From: a bacterium
GTDB lineage: Bacteria > Patescibacteria > Saccharimonadia > Saccharimonadales > UBA4665
Reading direction: 5' to 3'
DNA: 12,383 bases
Assembly (NCBI GenBank): GCA_021778165.1
Contig: JAJYCU010000004.1
Coordinates: forward strand, 1-12,383
Shown here: positions 1 through 5,734 of the stretch, one piece after another
How the letters are laid out: each line of letters starts with the position of its first letter
How positions within the stretch are numbered: the stretch's first letter is position 1
Made by a program: the position numbers and the translations under genes
Notes under the pieces: model-generated
Seen by the model: only the letters and a program-made list of their open reading frames with translations
Databases searched by the model: none
What the model was told of the DNA's origin: nothing

Positions 1-216
1 ATGTAGACCTTGAAAGTCGCCATAATTTTCTTTAAGCCGCTCAAACTGATTATCTTGTGGCTCAACAAGTACCCCCTGCCATTTATGGCTCTTAACCAGC
101 GCAAAAAGTGGATCATTTGTTTTGCCGTCGTAGGCACCAATCTCAATAAAGAAAACATCAAAGTGCTTCTTGACATACTCGCTCATTATTTTTTGCATTT
201 GTTTTGCAGTTGCCAT
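1..216 (-). CDS. FkbM-family SAM-dependent methyltransferase, N-terminal part (runs off window)
   Basis: The reverse strand reads 72 codons from an ATG at 216 to the window edge without a stop. Residues about 20-33 contain FFIEIGAYDGKTND, the glycine-rich SAM-binding loop of FkbM-type methyltransferases, and VLVEPQ follows at about 49-54, matching the acidic residue after strand 2 that binds the SAM ribose. Members methylate sugars or other small molecules; the substrate cannot be told. The start is set by AGGAG at 223-227, six bases upstream. That is unusual here, because nearly all other genes lack a Shine-Dalgarno. G+C of positions 1-360 is about 41% by hand count, higher than the rest. 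The forward-strand frame over the same bases makes no recognisable protein. The family call is good; the end and function are unseen. Confidence 0.85.
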   Translation of the reverse strand, partial: MATAKQMQKIMSEYVKKHFDVFFIEIGAYDGKTNDPLFALVKSHKWQGVLVEPQDNQFERLKENYGDFQGLH

Positions 217-222
217 GCGAAG

Positions 223-227
223 CTCCT
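223..227 (-). promoter_or_regulatory. Shine-Dalgarno AGGAG of the FkbM-type gene
   Basis: AGGAG on the reverse strand sits six bases before the ATG at 216. It is the only clear, well-spaced Shine-Dalgarno I found in the window and fixes the start of the methyltransferase gene. Confidence 0.7.
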
Positions 228-418
228 GTCAGTTTATATAACCCTCATTCTAGCAGAAGACATCATAAATAAAGGTTTAACTCCGAACAATAAGCCCAGC
301 CATTTGAGGCCAGAACCTGTCAAAGTGTTCTAGGCCAGTGTGCTCGGCTCGAAGATATTAAGATTTGCCATTTTCAAATTTAATCACTAGCAGATTGATT
401 AAAATAGCAAAGTCATAG

Positions 419-901
419 CTAATGATTGAATTTATTCAATTCCGTAATTAACTCTTTTTGTTTGGGATTTCTAATTAGATTGTTAAAGACATTATCGTCA
501 ACAAAATATATTGATACACCGGCGGCTATAAGACTATTTATAGTATCTTTGACTTTAATTTCTCTTCTGGGTTTAACTGATACCTTGGATACTCTTTCAT
601 AATCTGATAGTCCTTTTTGGGGAGTCTCGATAAAATTTTTATCATCTAGAACATACACAGATCCGCCACGATCAATGCTTAAAACTTTTTCTGTATTTCC
701 AGCTATAACAACAGTTGAATTATTTTTCTTGGCATCCATCATGATAGGAAACCCCTGAGGTAAAAGATACATTACAGCCAACAACTTATTTTCGGTAGCA
801 AATAAGTAATTCCCAATGTTAACATTATTGCTTAGCGTAGGACTAGTATTTAAGATTTTGAGGTTTTTAACTGGAGATGAATGATATAGAAACACGTTCA
901 T
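419..901 (-). CDS. Hypothetical protein, possibly ADP-ribosyltransferase-like fold
   Basis: 160 codons ending in TAG. I do not recognise a named family with confidence. The N-terminus reads MNVFLYHSSP (residues 1-10), and at about 33-40 there is YLFATENK followed by LLAVMYLLP. An early [LI]YH[GS]S motif followed by an ATxxxxLA motif is the layout of several small proteins with an ADP-ribosyltransferase-like fold (for example DUF3990-type proteins). No convincing catalytic glutamate motif is visible, so this is a weak hint. There is no signal peptide or membrane segment; the C-terminal third is Lys/Asn-rich. The start at 901 is preceded directly by TATATAAT. It lies tail to tail with the FkbM upstream region and head to head with the broken toxin-antitoxin pair, in an AT-rich accessory stretch. 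Confidence 0.7.
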   Translation of the reverse strand: MNVFLYHSSPVKNLKILNTSPTLSNNVNIGNYLFATENKLLAVMYLLPQGFPIMMDAKKNNSTVVIAGNTEKVLSIDRGGSVYVLDDKNFIETPQKGLSDYERVSKVSVKPRREIKVKDTINSLIAAGVSIYFVDDNVFNNLIRNPKQKELITELNKFNH

Positions 902-1030
902 ATTATATAAGATATCATTAGGTTATGACAGAGTAACATCTGAGGATTTGACAAGTATATATCTACGTCTTTAAAAGCTATATTCTAGCACCGCATACCC
1001 ATCCATTGAATTTCAAAGGGTTTAGAGTTC

Positions 1031-1067
1031 TTTGAACAATAATTCCACCCTATTTTTTATGTTCAAA
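1031..1067. repeat. Inverted repeat TTTGAACA / TGTTCAAA
   Basis: TTTGAACA at 1031-1038 and its exact reverse complement at 1060-1067, separated by 21 bases. It lies in the gap between the hypothetical gene and the antitoxin remnant, about 65 bases upstream of the antitoxin start. It could be an operator or a chance pair; the long loop makes a terminator unlikely. The rest of 902-1133 holds only a 22-codon reverse-strand frame and no recognisable gene. Confidence 0.3.
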
Positions 1068-1121
1068 CAGCGACAGTTTTTCCCGGCCATTAAATCTACT
1101 GAAATTAAGTTAATCTTTAGA

Positions 1122-1127
1122 TAAACT
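1122..1127 (+). promoter_or_regulatory. -10-like TAAACT before the antitoxin remnant
   Basis: TAAACT is followed by six bases and the ATG at 1134, the same arrangement as at most genes here, with no Shine-Dalgarno. It suggests leaderless transcription of the toxin-antitoxin pair. The same hexamer with the same spacing precedes the membrane-protein gene at 11076. Confidence 0.45.
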
Positions 1128-1133
1128 TTAAGT

Positions 1134-1366
1134 ATGAGTACACTAGATCAAACAAATACGATAAGTCTTAAGCAATTAAGAGAACAATTTCCAAAATATA
1201 TTGAAGCTATTAATATGGTCAAAGTTTCACCGTTGTAAAACGCTCAAAACCAATATTCCAGTTAAATCCTATTACAGATAAGGGCCAATGGCGACCATTA
1301 TTGATTTTACAAAAAATGAAAGAGAATAGCGTATCTACAGATGACGTTCTGACAGTATTAGGTTAA
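1134..1366 (+). pseudogene. Phd/YefM-type antitoxin, frameshifted
   Basis: From ATG 1134 the frame reads MSTLDQTNTISLKQLREQF and continues with PKYIEAIN, the N-terminal DNA-binding part of a Phd/YefM antitoxin (ISxxxLRxxFxxYIExI). It then hits TAA after 34 codons. Moving the frame by one base near 1212-1220 restores the rest of the family pattern: QSFTVVKRSKPIFQLNP, then a C-terminal tail ending in DDVLTVLG and TAA at 1364-1366. The normal junction would read a glycine before QSF, so one base appears to be missing. The repaired product is 77 residues, a normal length. Antitoxins of this type bind and neutralise a RelE-like toxin and repress their own promoter. The toxin frame starts 9 bases downstream. 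Either real decay or a sequence error would give this picture. Confidence 0.75.
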
Positions 1367-1375
1367 ACCATCTCT

Positions 1376-1622
1376 ATGTCTGATAAAATTGAAAAATTAT
1401 TAGCAAAATTATCTAATCAAGAACGTAATTTAGTTAAATTGTTAATCCTTAGAATAACTATGAATGATACTTTGTGTCTAAACATAAGCCAACTCAAGGG
1501 TTATAAAGATTTGTTTTGGGTAAAGAAAAATAGAATTAGAAAAATCTACTCAAAAAATAATAAAGACATCAAAAATAATTAGGATTGATCGTCGTAACGA
1601 AAAAATCTATAAAGAATTTTAG
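1376..1622 (+). pseudogene. RelE/ParE-superfamily toxin, frameshifted near the C-terminus
   Basis: ATG 1376 starts MSDKIEKLLAKLSNQERN. At about residues 41-56 comes the RelE-type core GYKDLFWVKKNRIRKIYS, which compares with the family pattern GxxdlfRvRxGkyRiiY. The frame stops at TAG 1580-1582 after 68 residues. Removing one A from the A run just before the stop (1571-1575) gives the expected final strand, KIIRIDRRNEKIYKEF, with TAG at 1620-1622 and a total of 81 residues, typical for the family. Active members are ribosome-dependent mRNA interferases or gyrase poisons. Here the first basic position of the core is Trp, so activity may be lost even without the frameshift. It follows the antitoxin remnant by 9 bases and was surely co-transcribed with it. 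Confidence 0.75.
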
Positions 1623-1728
1623 TTCGAAACCCTAACCTACACTCAATAATTCAATCTTAATCATAAATATAAAAAAAGTTTTATCGAACGTACATTTGAT
1701 CGCAATTTCAATTTTCTATAATTAATAA

Positions 1729-2559
1729 TTATTCGCCGTAGTAATTTTCTGGTGATACATCGGTTATTATAAATTTCATTATCTTTAAAGATAAGTTATT
1801 AAACTGACTACGTTCTTTTTCTGGAATTCTCGACAGTTCATTTACTAAATCAGCTAATGCTTGAGTTTTTATATATAAATCTTCCCTTATACTCCGACGT
1901 TTATAACCTTCTTTTACGTGGTCTAGTTGTTTTATACATTCAACCGCCTCTATATTCCCAACTCTTAAAACTATTCGGTCAAATACTTCTGAAGCTTTTC
2001 CAGGAGAAGTGAATAAGGGGCCATAAACAGTTTTAGAAAACTCTTCAAATTCTATAAGATTTCCTTCTTCGAGTTGTTTGTTAGGTCGTCTCCAACTATA
2101 TACTGCACCCGCCAAGTCTTTTAATGGTAAGCTATCGATATCTGACTGTATTGATTCCTTGGCAAAATCTATCACTAATTCAACTACACTCATAACTCTT
2201 GGTCTAGAAGTTGATTCTTTTGTATGCTGTATAATTTTAGCTCTTTTTTCAAAAAATGTTTTTAAATCAATGTAATAATAAGATAGGTAATATGGTCCCC
2301 AAACTTCTCAACTCCGAAGAGTTATTGCTTCGTATGGAGGTAGTATTTGAAGCCCTAAATGATTGATTAAACCACGAGTAGCAAATAACATTGCTAAATT
2401 AGCTTCATATCTTCCGAAACCATGTTCTAATGCTTCTATTGCAATATCTTCAGATGATATATAACTTTCGAGAAGTTCAGGACGAACTATCCTATGGTCA
2501 TCAATTATTATCGGCCCAGCTTCAATTGGAGGTATATTGTGTAATAATTCTCTATACAT
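1729..2559 (-). CDS. Unrecognised 276-residue protein with one in-frame TGA
   Basis: Under the standard code this region shows two separate reverse-strand frames, 2308-2577 and 1729-2193. They lie in the same phase, and no stop separates them except a single TGA at 2308-2310. The bridge also reads like protein (EVWGPYYLSYYYIDLK), so I treat it as one gene. I place the start at the ATG at 2559, because TATATT lies six bases before it; the ATG at 2577 lacks such a box. The protein is soluble, with no signal peptide, no membrane segment and no motif I recognise. Residues about 9-24 are IPPIEAGPIIIDDHRI; the C-terminal half is charged and helical. The TGA is codon 84. Possible readings are Gly at UGA, a nonsense mutation splitting an old gene, or a sequence error. 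The stop is TAA. Confidence 0.6.
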
Positions 2560-2565
2560 TTTTTT

Positions 2566-2571
2566 AATATA
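2566..2571 (-). promoter_or_regulatory. -10-like TATATT deciding the start at 2559
   Basis: On the reverse strand TATATT is followed by six A residues and the ATG at 2559. This fits the leaderless pattern of the window and argues for this start over the ATG 18 bases upstream. Confidence 0.45.
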
Positions 2572-2753
2572 ACACATTAAATTTCACAAAACACAAGAGG
2601 AAATCAAAATGATTCTTCCCATCCATTTTTTGTTAGCGTCTATCTATAGATATTTAATTAGGTTTTGTCATATATTTTAGTTCTAGAAAGTACGCAAAAA
2701 AATAATTTTGTTACGCTTGAAATTATAAAAATATGAGTCCATAATAATTGAAT

Positions 2754-2972
2754 ATGAACCATCTCGAAAGAATAGAACCTTCACATGATTTTAGGTTATA
2801 TCTAGAAATTGCAATAGAAAATGAAGCATTAGCAAAAGCCAGGATCGAAAAATTTGTTACCCATAAATTAGTTAAGCGATGGGAAAGAAAAGTTGAAAAC
2901 GCTGAAAAACTGCAAATCACTTCAAAGCTGGCTTATCCAATTGAAAATCAATTAAATCAATCAACCGAATAA
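2754..2972 (+). CDS. Small charged helical protein, unrecognised
   Basis: 72 codons from the ATG at 2754 to TAA. An upstream in-frame TTG at 2748 is less likely as a start, because TAATAA at 2742-2747 lies six bases before the ATG, matching the spacing seen at neighbours. The sequence begins MNHLERIEPSHDFRLYLE and is rich in Glu, Lys and Ala, with a long amphipathic helix expected over residues 15-55 and a loose Asn/Gln/Ser tail. It has no cysteines, signal peptide or membrane segment. It sits 28 bases upstream of RNase HI on the same strand, but RNase HI has its own -10-like box, so co-function is not implied. The reverse-strand frame over the same bases is a shadow. I cannot assign a function. 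Confidence 0.55.
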   Translation: MNHLERIEPSHDFRLYLEIAIENEALAKARIEKFVTHKLVKRWERKVENAEKLQITSKLAYPIENQLNQSTE

Positions 2973-2988
2973 ACTTACGTAATAGTGA

Positions 2989-2994
2989 TATGAT
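2989..2994 (+). promoter_or_regulatory. -10-like TATGAT before RNase HI
   Basis: TATGAT is followed by six bases and the ATG at 3001. There is no Shine-Dalgarno. It supports ATG 3001 over the GTG at 2998. Confidence 0.5.
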
Positions 2995-3000
2995 TTAGTG

Positions 3001-3426
3001 ATGATTATTTACTATACCGATGGTAGTTGCAGTCCAAACCCTGGACCTGGTGGTTTTGCAGTTATTAAAGATATGAAACCACATATTTTAGGCGCAAAAA
3101 CTTCCGGCAATATAACAACTAATATTCGCATGGAAGGATATGCAATTATTGCTGCTCTCAAGGACGCATCAGGACAGCCTTGCAAAATTCATACCGATAG
3201 TGAACTATGGATAAAAATTATCACTGAATGGTCAAATAAGTGGCGAGCAAATGGCTGGCAGAAAAAAGGTGGAATTAAAAATATTGATATAGTCAAAGAA
3301 GTCTGTGAATTATATCTAACCTCAAAAGCAGAATTAATTTGGGTACTAGGTCATAATAGCGATCCAGGCAACGAACTGGCAGATAAATATGCTAACATAG
3401 CTCGCGAACAACAATTAAACTATTAA
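3001..3426 (+). CDS. rnhA: Ribonuclease HI
   Basis: 141 residues, the usual size for RNase HI, which cuts the RNA strand of RNA-DNA hybrids (R-loops, Okazaki primers) with two metal ions. All four catalytic acids are visible: Asp in YYTDGSCSPNPGPGG (residues about 4-18), Glu in IRMEGYAI, Asp in IHTDSELW, and the final Asp in the GHNSDPGNELADKYA block, which also carries the conserved His. The Trp-rich basic loop (KWRANGWQKKGG) is the handle region that contacts the hybrid. I chose the ATG at 3001, because the GTG at 2998 merely adds one residue and TATGAT stands six bases before the ATG. The 3' end overlaps the end of the opposing MOSC gene by 35 bases. Confidence 0.95.
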   Translation: MIIYYTDGSCSPNPGPGGFAVIKDMKPHILGAKTSGNITTNIRMEGYAIIAALKDASGQPCKIHTDSELWIKIITEWSNKWRANGWQKKGGIKNIDIVKEVCELYLTSKAELIWVLGHNSDPGNELADKYANIAREQQLNY

Positions 3427-3880
3427 TCGTAATTAAACCAGACTCAAGAATTTCAGCCCTTAAACCACCACGATTATTAAAAGCATTTTTAAAACCTGGT
3501 TTATTAGTAAGAGAACCAGGCACTGGGCATGGTTCACATAATTCAGTCCCTTTAAATAATGCATCTCCAATTCTAAATTCTCTATCAATTAATGTGTTTA
3601 AATCAATATCTTGCGTGACGATATTCCGACGAGTTTCGGATGTTTCGAAATTAATACTTAATTTCGAGTTAGTTTCTAAAATTGCCTCTAAAGCGATAAA
3701 CGTTATGTGTCGTATCTTTTGTCTAGATCTAAGACTTTGAAAACGCCCTTTACCTAAGGCATATCTGTCTCCCTCTAAACCAATCCCTGCTAGTGCGAGA
3801 ATTATTGGGTGAGATACCATTGGAAGCCCTTTATCTGGGCTCGTAAAAATCTCACGTACTTTTCCATTGGGTATAGTCAT
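3392..3880 (-). CDS. MOSC-domain protein
   Basis: 162 residues from the ATG at 3880 to TAG. An upstream in-frame start at 3925 would add 15 residues; I prefer 3880 because the conserved part (NGKVREIFTSPDKGLP) begins at once and a TATA-rich -10-like run precedes it. The domain resembles MOSC proteins, relatives of the C-terminal domain of molybdenum cofactor sulfurase and of YiiM. A GxGLEGDRY motif lies at about residues 33-41, and CEPCPVPG at about 117-124 contains the family's conserved cysteine region, followed by the RGGLRAEIL block. MOSC proteins bind or transfer sulfur or molybdopterin-bound ligands. No molybdenum enzyme is seen nearby, so the partner is unknown. It is convergent with and overlaps rnhA. 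Confidence 0.85.
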   Translation of the reverse strand: MTIPNGKVREIFTSPDKGLPMVSHPIILALAGIGLEGDRYALGKGRFQSLRSRQKIRHITFIALEAILETNSKLSINFETSETRRNIVTQDIDLNTLIDREFRIGDALFKGTELCEPCPVPGSLTNKPGFKNAFNNRGGLRAEILESGLITINSLIVVRELC

Positions 3881-3972
3881 AGCTATATAAAAACATAGAT
3901 GAATTATTCTGTCTATTAAACTCAACCAGTAAGTAAGGTTTTATCTTAAGCACCATCTTATTTATTTTGTTG

Positions 3973-3978
3973 TATTAT
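3973..3978 (+). promoter_or_regulatory. -10-like TATTAT before the trehalase
   Basis: TATTAT ends six bases before the ATG at 3985; an overlapping TATAAT at 3976-3981 is closer. This supports ATG 3985 over the in-frame TTG at 3967, which lies upstream of the box. Confidence 0.5.
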
Positions 3979-3984
3979 AATCAT

Positions 3985-5253
3985 ATGGACCAAAAAATAA
4001 AAAGGATAATTAGTAACATGTTGCCACAACAAAAATCTAGTGACATGACAATTGCTAAGGAAGATGTTGCAGAAGCAAGACAGTATATAAAGGATTACTG
4101 GACAAAACTCGAAAGAGAAAATAAGACGGACTCGAGTAGTTTAATTAGTCTTCCAAAACCATATTTAGTCCCATCTTATGAGGAAAGTCATAGTTTTGAT
4201 TTCAATGAACTATATTATTGGGATAGTTACTTTATGATTCAAGGAATTCTCGACACGGAACATAAGGATTTAGTAATAGGTATACTTGATGATTTAATTA
4301 GCCTTTATGAAAGATTTCATATAATACCAAATGCTTCACGAACTTATTTAACCGGCAGGTCTCAACCCCCACTTCTAACAAGTTTTATCATGGATGTCTA
4401 TGAAACATACAGTCTTGATAAGCAATGGTTAAAACAAAAAATGGATGTGGCTCAGAATGAGTATCAAACAGTTTGGATGGGCATAAGAAAACCAAACGAA
4501 CGACTTGTTTATAATGGTCTATCTCGCTATTACGATATTAATCAATTAGATGATTTAGCTGAAGCAGAAAGTGGTTGGGACATGACACCTAGATTCAATC
4601 GAAGATCTCTTAATTTTTTACCTATTGATTTAAATAGTTTACTTTATAAATACGAAGCGGATTTTCATAAAACTGCTAAAATTCTTCACAATAATACTGA
4701 CGAAAAAATTTGGTCTGAAGCCATGACTAAACGTTCTAATGCTATAAACGATTTAATGTGGGATAAAAAAAGCAATTTATTCTACGACTACAATTACACA
4801 AAGAAAAAATTAAGCCATATCGCATCACTAGCCGGATTTTACCCACTTTGGAGTGGAATGTTAGACCCTAAGCAAGCAAAAAAAATAGTAAAAAGTCTTT
4901 CATTCTTTGAATTCAAAGGAGGTTTATCAACAACAGATAATCCATCGGTCAATTTATTTACTCCTTACCAAATTCCAATGCAATGGGCATATCCAAATGG
5001 TTGGGCACCTTTGCATTTCATTATAATAAAAGGTCTACAAAATTATGGTTACAGCGATGAAGCACGCCGAATTGCCTTAAAATGGATAAAAACAAACCTA
5101 AATTGGTTTAATAAAAACCATGTTTTTCTGGAAAAATATAATGTTGTAAGACCTAACGAACCGCCTGCAAAAGGTCTTTATCCTTCACAAACTGGATTTG
5201 GTTGGACTAATTCAATTTTCGAACGTTTATGTCGAGATTTTATTGACAACTAA
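3985..5253 (+). CDS. Cytoplasmic alpha,alpha-trehalase, GH37
   Basis: 422 residues. GH37 enzymes split trehalose into two glucoses by inversion. Visible family blocks in order: ELYYWDSYF (about 74-82; signature 1, WDSYF kept but the usual PGGRF replaced by SHSFDF), IPNASRTYLTGRSQPP (about 113-128), ESGWDMTPR with the catalytic general-acid Asp (about 193-201), PIDLN, GGLSTT, QWAYPNGWAP (signature 2, with Ala where Asp is usual), FLEKYNV with the general-base Glu, and the final GFGWTN. There is no signal peptide, so it should act in the cytoplasm like E. coli TreF rather than TreA. The start at 3985 is supported by TATTAT six bases upstream. Its neighbours have no trehalose link, and no trehalose synthesis or transport gene is in view. 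It is divergent from the MOSC gene and has its own promoter. Confidence 0.93.
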   Translation: MDQKIKRIISNMLPQQKSSDMTIAKEDVAEARQYIKDYWTKLERENKTDSSSLISLPKPYLVPSYEESHSFDFNELYYWDSYFMIQGILDTEHKDLVIGILDDLISLYERFHIIPNASRTYLTGRSQPPLLTSFIMDVYETYSLDKQWLKQKMDVAQNEYQTVWMGIRKPNERLVYNGLSRYYDINQLDDLAEAESGWDMTPRFNRRSLNFLPIDLNSLLYKYEADFHKTAKILHNNTDEKIWSEAMTKRSNAINDLMWDKKSNLFYDYNYTKKKLSHIASLAGFYPLWSGMLDPKQAKKIVKSLSFFEFKGGLSTTDNPSVNLFTPYQIPMQWAYPNGWAPLHFIIIKGLQNYGYSDEARRIALKWIKTNLNWFNKNHVFLEKYNVVRPNEPPAKGLYPSQTGFGWTNSIFERLCRDFIDN

Positions 5254-5290
5254 TTTAGATTTCCATAGATTGACATTTCATAATATTTAG

Positions 5291-5298
5291 TATAATAT
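5291..5298 (+). promoter_or_regulatory. -10-like TATAAT/TAATAT before the gene at 5306
   Basis: Overlapping TATAAT (5291-5296) and TAATAT (5293-5298) end nine and seven bases before the ATG at 5306, with no Shine-Dalgarno between. Confidence 0.5.
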
Positions 5299-5305
5299 AT
5301 ATTTT

Positions 5306-5662
5306 ATGATTTCGAGTGGAAAAGAGAATAATACATGCTCCAACTGTCCTGTTATAGCTGGTTTAGAAGTTGCAATTGAAGAAATTGAAAGAATATGTCA
5401 TCCAAATGAACTTCATATTAACTCCGATCAACATCAATCTGCTATAGGTTCAGCTAGAATGAGCATGTCATTACTTAACGGATTAGTTGAAAAATTAAAT
5501 TGCGAGGGACCTATTACTGATGGCAATTTTATTACTTGCCCTCACGTTCGAACTTTATACGATACACGTCAAGTTGTGGAAGGCCCAAATACAGGAACAA
5601 ATATTAGATATAAAAATATGTCTAAAACCGATGTAATACCAGATATTGGACAGTATCTATAA
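5306..5662 (+). CDS. Unrecognised 118-residue protein with CxxC and further cysteines
   Basis: I do not recognise this family. It opens with MISSGKENNTCSNCPVIAGL, placing a CxxC at residues 11-14. Further cysteines fall at about 31 (RICHPNE), 66 (LNCEGP) and 78 (ITCPHVRTLYDTRQVV). The four outer cysteines, with nearby histidines, could bind zinc or another metal; this is inference from spacing only. There is no signal peptide or membrane segment; the middle (residues 40-65, SAIGSARMSMSLLNGLVEKL) should be helical. The C-terminal third is polar and ends in PDIGQYL. It lies between the trehalase and rarA on the same strand but has its own -10-like box and is followed by an 18-base palindrome, so it is probably transcribed alone. 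Confidence 0.7.
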   Translation: MISSGKENNTCSNCPVIAGLEVAIEEIERICHPNELHINSDQHQSAIGSARMSMSLLNGLVEKLNCEGPITDGNFITCPHVRTLYDTRQVVEGPNTGTNIRYKNMSKTDVIPDIGQYL

Positions 5663-5669
5663 ATTTTCA

Positions 5670-5687
5670 AATAATTTTCAAATTATT
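5670..5687. repeat. Perfect 8-bp inverted repeat, 2-base centre
   Basis: AATAATTT-TC-AAATTATT lies eight bases after the stop of the 118-residue protein and 36 bases before the rarA -10-like box. As RNA it is an all-A/U stem with a very tight loop, so a strong terminator is unlikely. A regulator site or a simple transcription-end signal is possible. The AT-rich background makes chance a real alternative. Confidence 0.35.
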
Positions 5688-5722
5688 ATCCAGCTTACTA
5701 AACCAATTATGACTAGCTAATA

Positions 5723-5728
5723 TATAAT
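5723..5728 (+). promoter_or_regulatory. -10 TATAAT before rarA/mgsA
   Basis: A consensus TATAAT ends six bases before the ATG at 5735 (three before the ATG at 5732). The six-base spacing favours 5735 as the translated start of a leaderless message. Confidence 0.6.
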
Positions 5729-5734
5729 AGAATG

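Noticed and set aside
10..333. Forward-strand 107-residue frame at the window start
   Set aside because: It is the antisense of a clear FkbM-type methyltransferase start with its own Shine-Dalgarno, and its translation resembles no protein.
1021..1089. 22-codon reverse-strand frame starting at 1089
   Set aside because: Basic, cysteine-containing short peptide with no promoter pattern and no family match; I considered a recombinase tail but nothing supports it.
1622..1645. GTTCGAAACCC-like stretch resembling a tRNA T-arm
   Set aside because: No matching acceptor, D-arm or anticodon arm upstream; it follows the toxin stop directly.
2078..2275. Forward-strand frame inside the 276-residue reverse gene
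   Set aside because: Shadow of the reverse-strand frame; no promoter pattern and low-complexity translation.
2641..2652. Palindrome TATCTATAGATA between genes
   Set aside because: A 12-bp AT palindrome with no promoter context or second copy of full length; expected by chance in such AT-rich DNA.
2723..2920. Reverse-strand frame over the 72-residue gene
   Set aside because: Ser/Phe-rich shadow of the forward gene; no -10-like box at its start.
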